Translations under genes and position numbers: made by a program | Assembly: GCA_023079485.1 (NCBI GenBank) | Contig: CM041104.1 | Coordinates: forward strand, 373,676 to 437,675 | Source: Archilochus colubris | Taxonomy: Eukaryota; Chordata; Aves; Apodiformes; Trochilidae | Length of the DNA stretch: 64,000 nucleotides | Direction of reading: 5' to 3' | Notes under the pieces: model-generated | The model's database searches: none | What the model saw: the letters and a program-made list of their open reading frames with translations, nothing else | Told to the model about the DNA's origin: nothing | Shown here: positions 57,665 through 64,000 of the stretch, piece by piece | How positions within the stretch are numbered: the stretch's first letter is position 1 | How the letters are laid out: the number at the start of each line of letters is the position of its first letter

Positions 57665-60600
57665 GCAAATAATTGCTTGGTCTCTCACCTGCCACTCCCC
57701 AGCCTTTTCTGGCCCCCAAAGAGGTTGCAGATGTCAGGGGTTTCCAAGTTCATGGTCTCAAACCATCAGTTTGAAACCACCAGAGAACCAGCTGCTCTCT
57801 GATATCATCCCCATTCTTCTCACCTGAATTTGTGATCAGCTCCATGAATTTGGTATCACACATCTAGTGGATTTGCCAACCCTCTCATCTCTTCTTGGAT
57901 TCACCACTTTCCTGTGTCTGCTGGATTAATGAGAGGGTGAGGACTTTATCAGGTGAATTAGCAGATCTAACACTCTGGGAGGAAAGAGGAATGAGGAATA
58001 AAAGGTTAGTCAGTGGGTGAGAGGGGGAAAAGCAACTGAACTGAACAATATTCTATATATTAGAACTCTATGGTAAGAATGAGAGAGAAAGCAGAAGGTG
58101 GGTATGGTATGAGCAGAGTGTGGGAATTGCCCCCCATGCATTACATGTGTTTGTTAAAGCTGCAATGAGCTGTACTGGACAATTCTGACAAATGTCTGAA
58201 ATATCAGGAGTTATTTGTACTTCTGTCCTGCCCCTGCAGCTGCCAGAGTTCAGTTGTACAGGACTTGTACAGGATTTGCTCCTGCTCTTCCCTAGAGAGT
58301 CAGGAGCCACAAGGGGCTTCTGGAAGCCCTCAGGACATGTGTAGGGACAAGAACCTGGTGCTCAGCACCTGGGCATCCATCCTGCCATGGGGGGCCAGAA
58401 ACTTCAGTTCCCAGCTGTGAAAGAGGGCTGAAGATTTCTGCAGCAGAAATCTGTTTTTTCCCAGGACACTCTTTACTGCATAGTGCAGGAGAACACCAGC
58501 AGGGTATTTCCATTACAGCTCTTTCTCTGATTTTCAGGCAAGGAGGAAGAGAGATTTGCTTGCATTTAACCCCCCTCTGTATCTGAGCACTCCAGGCACT
58601 GATGGGACTTCATTATCTCCCAGACAATTTTAGTCAGGAAAATATTAAAACAACCAAACCTAATAAAAATATTAAGAATGGGATTTTACTTATAGGCTGG
58701 AACTAAGCTTTCCCCAGCATCAGTTAATGTCTCACTGATACTGAAATAACAGGTAGGTCCTGTCCCTCTGGAGCACCGTGTGATGGAGCTGCTGGTGGGC
58801 AGGATGCCAGGCAGAGCAGAGCAGCCAGCACAGACACTTGCTAAACCTTAATTAAAAGATCTGCCATTGGCAAAGGGCTGTTTGAAATGTTCTGACACAT
58901 TATGAAACACATTCTAGTTGCAGGGGACGTGCTGAAAATCTGATCTATTTGCATGAGGTCATTTGCATCAGAAATGCCCCGGATGGATTTTGCTCCTTTC
59001 TCCTCTCTTCTCTCCCATGCAGCCTCTCCCTCCTGGCTAACAGCAGCACTGGCAATCCCAGGCACTTGAAAATCATGGGTTAGGTGTAAAAAACATGAGG
59101 TGATTGGCTTGAAAATCACAGTACTTCTAAAACTAGAACAAATGGGGAGTTCTTGAGTTTGCTGTCGGAGGCCCAGCAGGATGAAGGGGACTGATGGGCA
59201 CTTGTTGGCACTGGGAGGCTCAGACCTCTCTCTCCCATCACCAGGACCCTGCTGGCTTTCCTGAGGAATACACCCATCCTGACAGGGGTTATGCAAGTCC
59301 AGGAAGCCTCTGATCTCAGACTTGGCACTTGTGTAAGACACGGCCCAGCCTCTCACCTGCATATGATCAGTGCAACACGGGTTCTACTTCTGAACTGGAA
59401 GTTCCAGAGAGAAGACTGGAAAATCCAGAGAGAAGCAGCAGAGGAGATTCATTTGATCAAAGTGGGTGTCCAGAGAGACAGACTCTGCTCCCAGCTCAGT
59501 ATCTGGGCAATCCCACTCCACTGTGGGGCACTAAGATCCCTGCCAGATGTCACCTGTGGGTGTGAACCAGTTGCAGGCATCCCCTTCCCCTTGTCCCTCT
59601 GGGAAAGGTGACATGCCACAGGAAGCTCCTGGTCTGCAGCTCACAGGGCCAGGAAGATCAACCCATCTTGTAGGACCATTCCTCCTAGCACCTTGCATGC
59701 AGGTCCCAGCCAGAGGAAGCTTAGGGACACTTGGCTGTCAGAAGAATGAGCCCATGGAGACTCAGCAGGGACCTTCTGATGCCTTGATGACTGGTGGGTT
59801 AAGTTCTGATAAGCTCTGATAGTCCTCAGCAATGCCTCGGGGAGGCACATCCTGAGGCATTCCCACTGACTCTGGGCATGCCAAGAAGGACTGAAGGTCC
59901 TGGTCCTCATCACTGCCAAGCCAGGTCAGGATCAATGACTTGTATGCCCAATTTTTATGCTGATCTTAGATTCCAACTCTATGTATCTGCTTTGCTGGAC
60001 CTCTTCAGAAGCTCCAATCTCCACCAAAGTGCCAGCTTTTATTTAGGTGGTCCTGCCAGGCTACCCAAAAATCAATACAGATCAATACAGAACACCACTT
60101 TTTGTGCAGCTGGCAACTCCTGTGTCCCTCCAGAAGGGCAGCAGGTCACAGGAACAGCCCCTTCACCCTGCCCAGACTGACTGAATGGCAGCAGAGCTGC
60201 TGTCACATCCCTGATCCCCACGTTTCCAGGGAACAGAGCACATGAGATGGGCATCGAGGTACCATCAGCTTGACCCAGGCTGTTTCAAACCTGTGTCCAG
60301 CCAAGCTGAAGCTCAGTGTGTGATCCCAGTGACACCTTCCCAATGGGCACTGGGCAGGGCTGTGCCAGCAGCCTGAACCTGCACAAACCCTGACTCAGCT
60401 CAGAGGGACCACTGCTGCCTCCGCTTCACCTGAGGAACCCCCAGCAGCAGCAGGAACTGCTCCCTGCAGCCATGAGAATGAGGGAAGAGCTTAGAGAAGC
60501 CCTGGGAAAGAGCAGAAGGCTGAGGGGAGGATATCAGTTGGCAAAGAGAAAAGAAAATAACAGCAAAGCAATGCAGCAAGGATGGAGAAGCAGCAAGACC

Positions 60601-61055
60601 AGGATGAACACTGGCCCACAGTGCTCTCTCTGAGCAAAGTGGAACAGAGGGGATTTTTTTTTCCTCCTTGCACAAAGTTTTGATTTCTCACTGACAACAG
60701 AAAAATCTTTAAAAGGGAATTTTGTTTTCCTCAACTTTGTTTTCAAGAAATCATACACACAAAAAAAAAAAAGTCTGAGAGAGGAAGAAAACAGTTGTGT
60801 CTATGGGAAAGAAACACCATGGAGAAAAATACCTCTTGAAATCCAGTGGAGGTGCCTGCTGGGGTCTCTGCTCTCCTGATGGGCAGGAGACAGAGGGCAG
60901 ACCCCAGGCTGAGCAGCTTCCAAGCATCAGCTCACCCAGGACCCAGCTCCCACCAATCCACAGGGACAGGAGCACCCCTGGACATGGGCAAGGTTTCATG
61001 GGGGGTTGTGTGAATGGACCCACCAAGCTGCAGCAAAGCTTTAGGCAATGGGGAA
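57665..61055. other. Unique sequence
   Basis: No interspersed repeat recognised. The 173-codon minus-strand frame at 58841-59362 has no domain I know. No gene called. Confidence 0.4.
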
Positions 61056-61120
61056 GAAAACAAAACAAAAACAAACAAACAAAAAAAGCCCCAAAGCACA
61101 AACAAACAAACAAACAAAAC
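61056..61120. repeat. (CAAA)n simple repeat, interrupted
   Basis: Two CAAA-rich runs separated by AAAGCCCCAAAGC. Confidence 0.9.
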
Positions 61121-64000
61121 CCCAGAGAGAACAGCATTTTGAAGCAAGGATAATCTTTCAGCTTTGGAGTCATCCCAGAGTGGAAAAGATGAGTCAAGAA
61201 GGCTCTGAGTCCTGGAGTTCTGGAGACAAACTGGGAAGGGCAGAGGCAGATCCTGAGCTGCCCTAAAGCACAGGGTGTCCACACAAGAAACTCTCCCTAG
61301 TCCTGCAAAACAGAATCTCAGAAACTCAAAACAAAGAAAGAAAACCCCTGCTATGTTATTGATTTACATGGACCAGGTGCTCCACAAGCTGCTGACTGAG
61401 AGGAGAACCCTGCTGGTGTGTGCTGGGGGTATGGACACCCCTTGTGCAATGTGAGCCCATTAGCTCTTGTCCTATCACCTGTAACCTCAAGAGCAGGAGC
61501 TCTTCAGTAACTTCAATGTCTACCCAGTAAAAGTAGCTGAGATGATGGTTGTGGGGTGCCCTGAAGCCAACCTGCACCCATCCCTCCTCCCAGAGCAGCA
61601 GCTGCTGGGACCATCTCCTGCACCTCACCGGAACGTGGGGTGCTGGATCCTCTGACAACCCAAAGACTTCATTATGGCACTTCAAAAACTTGGAGACAGA
61701 TGAGCACTGGTCTAGACAGTGTAGTAAGACCTGAAATAGCAAACAAATAAACCAAAAAAATCAAACAAAACGAAGTGAATTAAAACAAATAGTGGCTGTG
61801 GTGCTTCAAAAGAGCACTGTCTGGGGGAAGCTGTGCAATGCTGTAATTAAATTTTATCATAATGCATCTAAAGAAGGAAGATGAAATGTAGTCATAAAGA
61901 AGCATTTAAGTCTGGCACAAACCCCCACCTTTGAGTCTGGTTTTCCATCTCCAGTAAAATTGTCCTCGTGTGGGTTCTTTGTATGTGTTTTCATTTCTCT
62001 TTAAGCTTTTAAGAACCGTAAACCAGGCACTTCATCTTCCTCCATCATCTTTAATCTTCTTAGGGCTCATTAGTGGAGCAGGGCTGGCTGGGTTCATTAC
62101 CTGAATATCTGCCATAGGAGCTCTGAAGAAGACAATAAGTGAGAGCAGTATCAGGTTTGTAAGCCCTTTGGAGATGAAGAAGTCATAGGGCACAGTCACC
62201 TGGCTCAGTCTCTGCCCTCATCTTCCTCACTGCCAGGCTGGGGGGCTGGTTTTGTGACTTACAGAAAAAACTTTGGTTCAAATGAAACCTTGGAGATCTC
62301 TGGTCCAAAACTGAACCGAAAGGGAACCCGGGAGGTCAGGATTTTGAAGGTCTTATTTTTAAAAGTTTCTCTCAAGGATGGATATTGCTGCTGCACTAAT
62401 ATTTGATAAATCTCACAGGAAAATACTTCCAGAGTTTAAAAGTACTTCTGCCTGTGGTTAAATGTTGCTGGAGAGCAACAAGTCATAAAAGATGTAGAGG
62501 TTCTGCCTGGTGCTGGTTTGATGCAGGGCCATGCACAGCTTTATTGGTCACTGCTCATCTCCCACCCTGCTCCCGACAGTCACTGAACATGTGAGCAGAA
62601 AAAGAGACCCTGGCAGCAGCAGGGAGGCAGAGTCCTGGCTCATCTGCTCAGACCCCTTGAGCTGGCTGCTGCCCCTCTGCCATGGGGCCAGGCACCTGCC
62701 CCAACCTGGCCTGGTGGGAGAAAACCTGAGTGGGGTGGGAGAGGCTGCAGGGGGGTCCTGAGGGTGGGGGTGAGGGGTGTGCATCCTGCTGGGGATGTCA
62801 CAGCCTGGGAATCAAAGCCTCTTCCCTTCATCCCTCCCCTTCTCCAGCCAAGTACTTCTTCTTCCCAGCATGGTTTGGGGTTTGGGTTTTATTGTTTGGG
62901 GTTGGTTTTTTTGTGTGTGGGATGGGTGGGTGTTTGCTGCAGACAGCAACCCTGAGTCCAGGGGAATAACAAAACAATTCCTGAGCTGTTTTTGATTGAT
63001 TGATTTTGATTGATAGAGCTGAGGGGTGAGACTGCCAGCTCCTGGCAGGTGAGCTGTGAGCTCAAGCTAGGCCATGTTTGGGCAGCTCAGCAGAGGGACC
63101 AGAAGCTGTGCTGGCTCAGAAGTCTCCCTTCCCTCTCTGTGTTATCCAGACCTGACCTGGAGCTGCAGATCTTAAAGAAGGGTGAGGGAGTGCTGGATGT
63201 CTCATCTAATAAAACAGCTGCCTTGTACCTTCCTACAACTTCCACTGAAAGTTTTCTGTAATCCAAGGTTATGTTCCCTGAGGTCTTGGGAGTAGAACAT
63301 CTATCCTTCATTCCTACTCTGCACAGATTGTCCTGATGGTTTGTAAGTGAATTATGTAGGAGACATTGCACTGTGAAGAGCTGACCTTGTCCTTAACCTC
63401 AGCACATTCTTCAATTAATGCCTCCTAAGAGAAAATAATCCTATTAATCCATGAAGGCCTCTGTGCAGCTGAACTGGGATTTCTTCATTTCTCACTGAAC
63501 CCACTTCTGCCTTCCCCTCCCTACTGAACCTCTGAAGGTCAGCAGCAGCTGAAGCTTTGGTGCTATTTGCAAGCAGACCCAAGCAAACCTGTACTTACAG
63601 CCTGGTGGTCAGCTGAAACTCAGCTGTGAAGGAGCAAGAATTCTGAGCAGCTGATAGATATTTTTCTGTCCCCAACAGCTTCTGCAGCTTCTCCTCCCCC
63701 TTGGTACAACAGAAGCCAAACAAAGCCCTTGGAGGAGCAAAAAGTCCCTCCCAAAGCCATCACCCTGCAAGATGAGCCCAGAGTTACCTCTGCCTGCAGC
63801 TTTAAGCAACGTGCTCTGCTGTGAGATGTGAGTGCAAATGGAAAGAGTGGTTCTGTAATGATTTTGGGGTGGAAAAGGCAAAGGTCTGCATTTTGGTGAT
63901 GTCCCAGTGAGTTTCTGCCAGAGGATGCTCCAGGCAATGTAATCCCCAGTCAAAGACCCTCTAAGTACAGTGGGGTCTGTGGGGCTTGGCAGTGCTGGCT
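61121..64000. other. Unique sequence with minor simple repeats
   Basis: A GGTTT-rich tract at 62872-62919 and (TTGA)n at 62992-63014. A 128-codon minus-strand frame at 61356-61742 may cover very old repeat sequence but shows no domain. Nothing else recognised up to the window end. Confidence 0.45.

Noticed and set aside
57281..57802. 173-codon frame with FPFLS repeats and the minus-strand KERKG frame
   Set aside because: Pure translation of the TTTCC microsatellite.

Overview
This 64 kb window looks like intergenic or intronic DNA from a bird, probably a neoavian such as a songbird. The basis is the repeat content. At least sixteen CR1-family LINE fragments are present, several ending in the CR1-type 8-bp tail (TGATTCTA)n. 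There is an ERVL-type solo LTR opening TGTCCTGGTTTGGGC, a sequence I associate with avian ERVL LTRs. No SINEs, bacterial-type operons or CpG islands are visible. I find no convincing host protein-coding gene, tRNA or rRNA. The open frames longer than 100 codons are CR1 sequence, stop-free microsatellite, or unrecognised and probably chance.

Layout. 1-10 kb: mostly unique DNA with three CR1 pieces, a 22-bp minisatellite at 6.3 kb and a GA-rich tract at 9.6 kb. 10.7-11.5 kb: an ancient, heavily mutated CR1-like reverse transcriptase remnant on the minus strand, with a readable LDFRKALDTVSHD motif. 13.4-16 kb: three CR1 copies, one with a fresh tail. 20.6-25.3 kb: two CR1 copies and a pair of about 208-bp solo-LTR-like elements in opposite orientation, each bounded by TG...CA and a 6-bp target duplication. 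27.7-29.7 kb: two plus-strand CR1 copies; the second keeps about 150 codons of the ORF2 C-terminus open. 34-38.3 kb: CR1 copies and a hexanucleotide repeat at a CR1 edge. 38.96-39.74 kb: the ERVL-type solo LTR with a perfect AGCTG duplication. 40.8-46.9 kb: five more CR1 pieces, one containing a CTCTG expansion inside its coding sequence. 49-55.7 kb: an inverted duplication of about 340 bp at about 99% identity, joined in both places to a CR1 3' end. 57.35-57.66 kb: a perfect TTTCC array of about 51 units. 57.7-64 kb: unique DNA with minor simple repeats.

No set of genes works together here. What the sequence records is retroelement insertion (ancient CR1, younger CR1 lineages, two LTR families), microsatellite growth (two arrays in or beside CR1 sequence), and one recent local duplication. 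Several AT-rich stretches between repeats look like conserved non-coding elements, but that cannot be shown from one sequence. Repeat boundaries are read by eye and may be off by about 10-20 bases, except for the LTRs, whose ends are fixed by target duplications.
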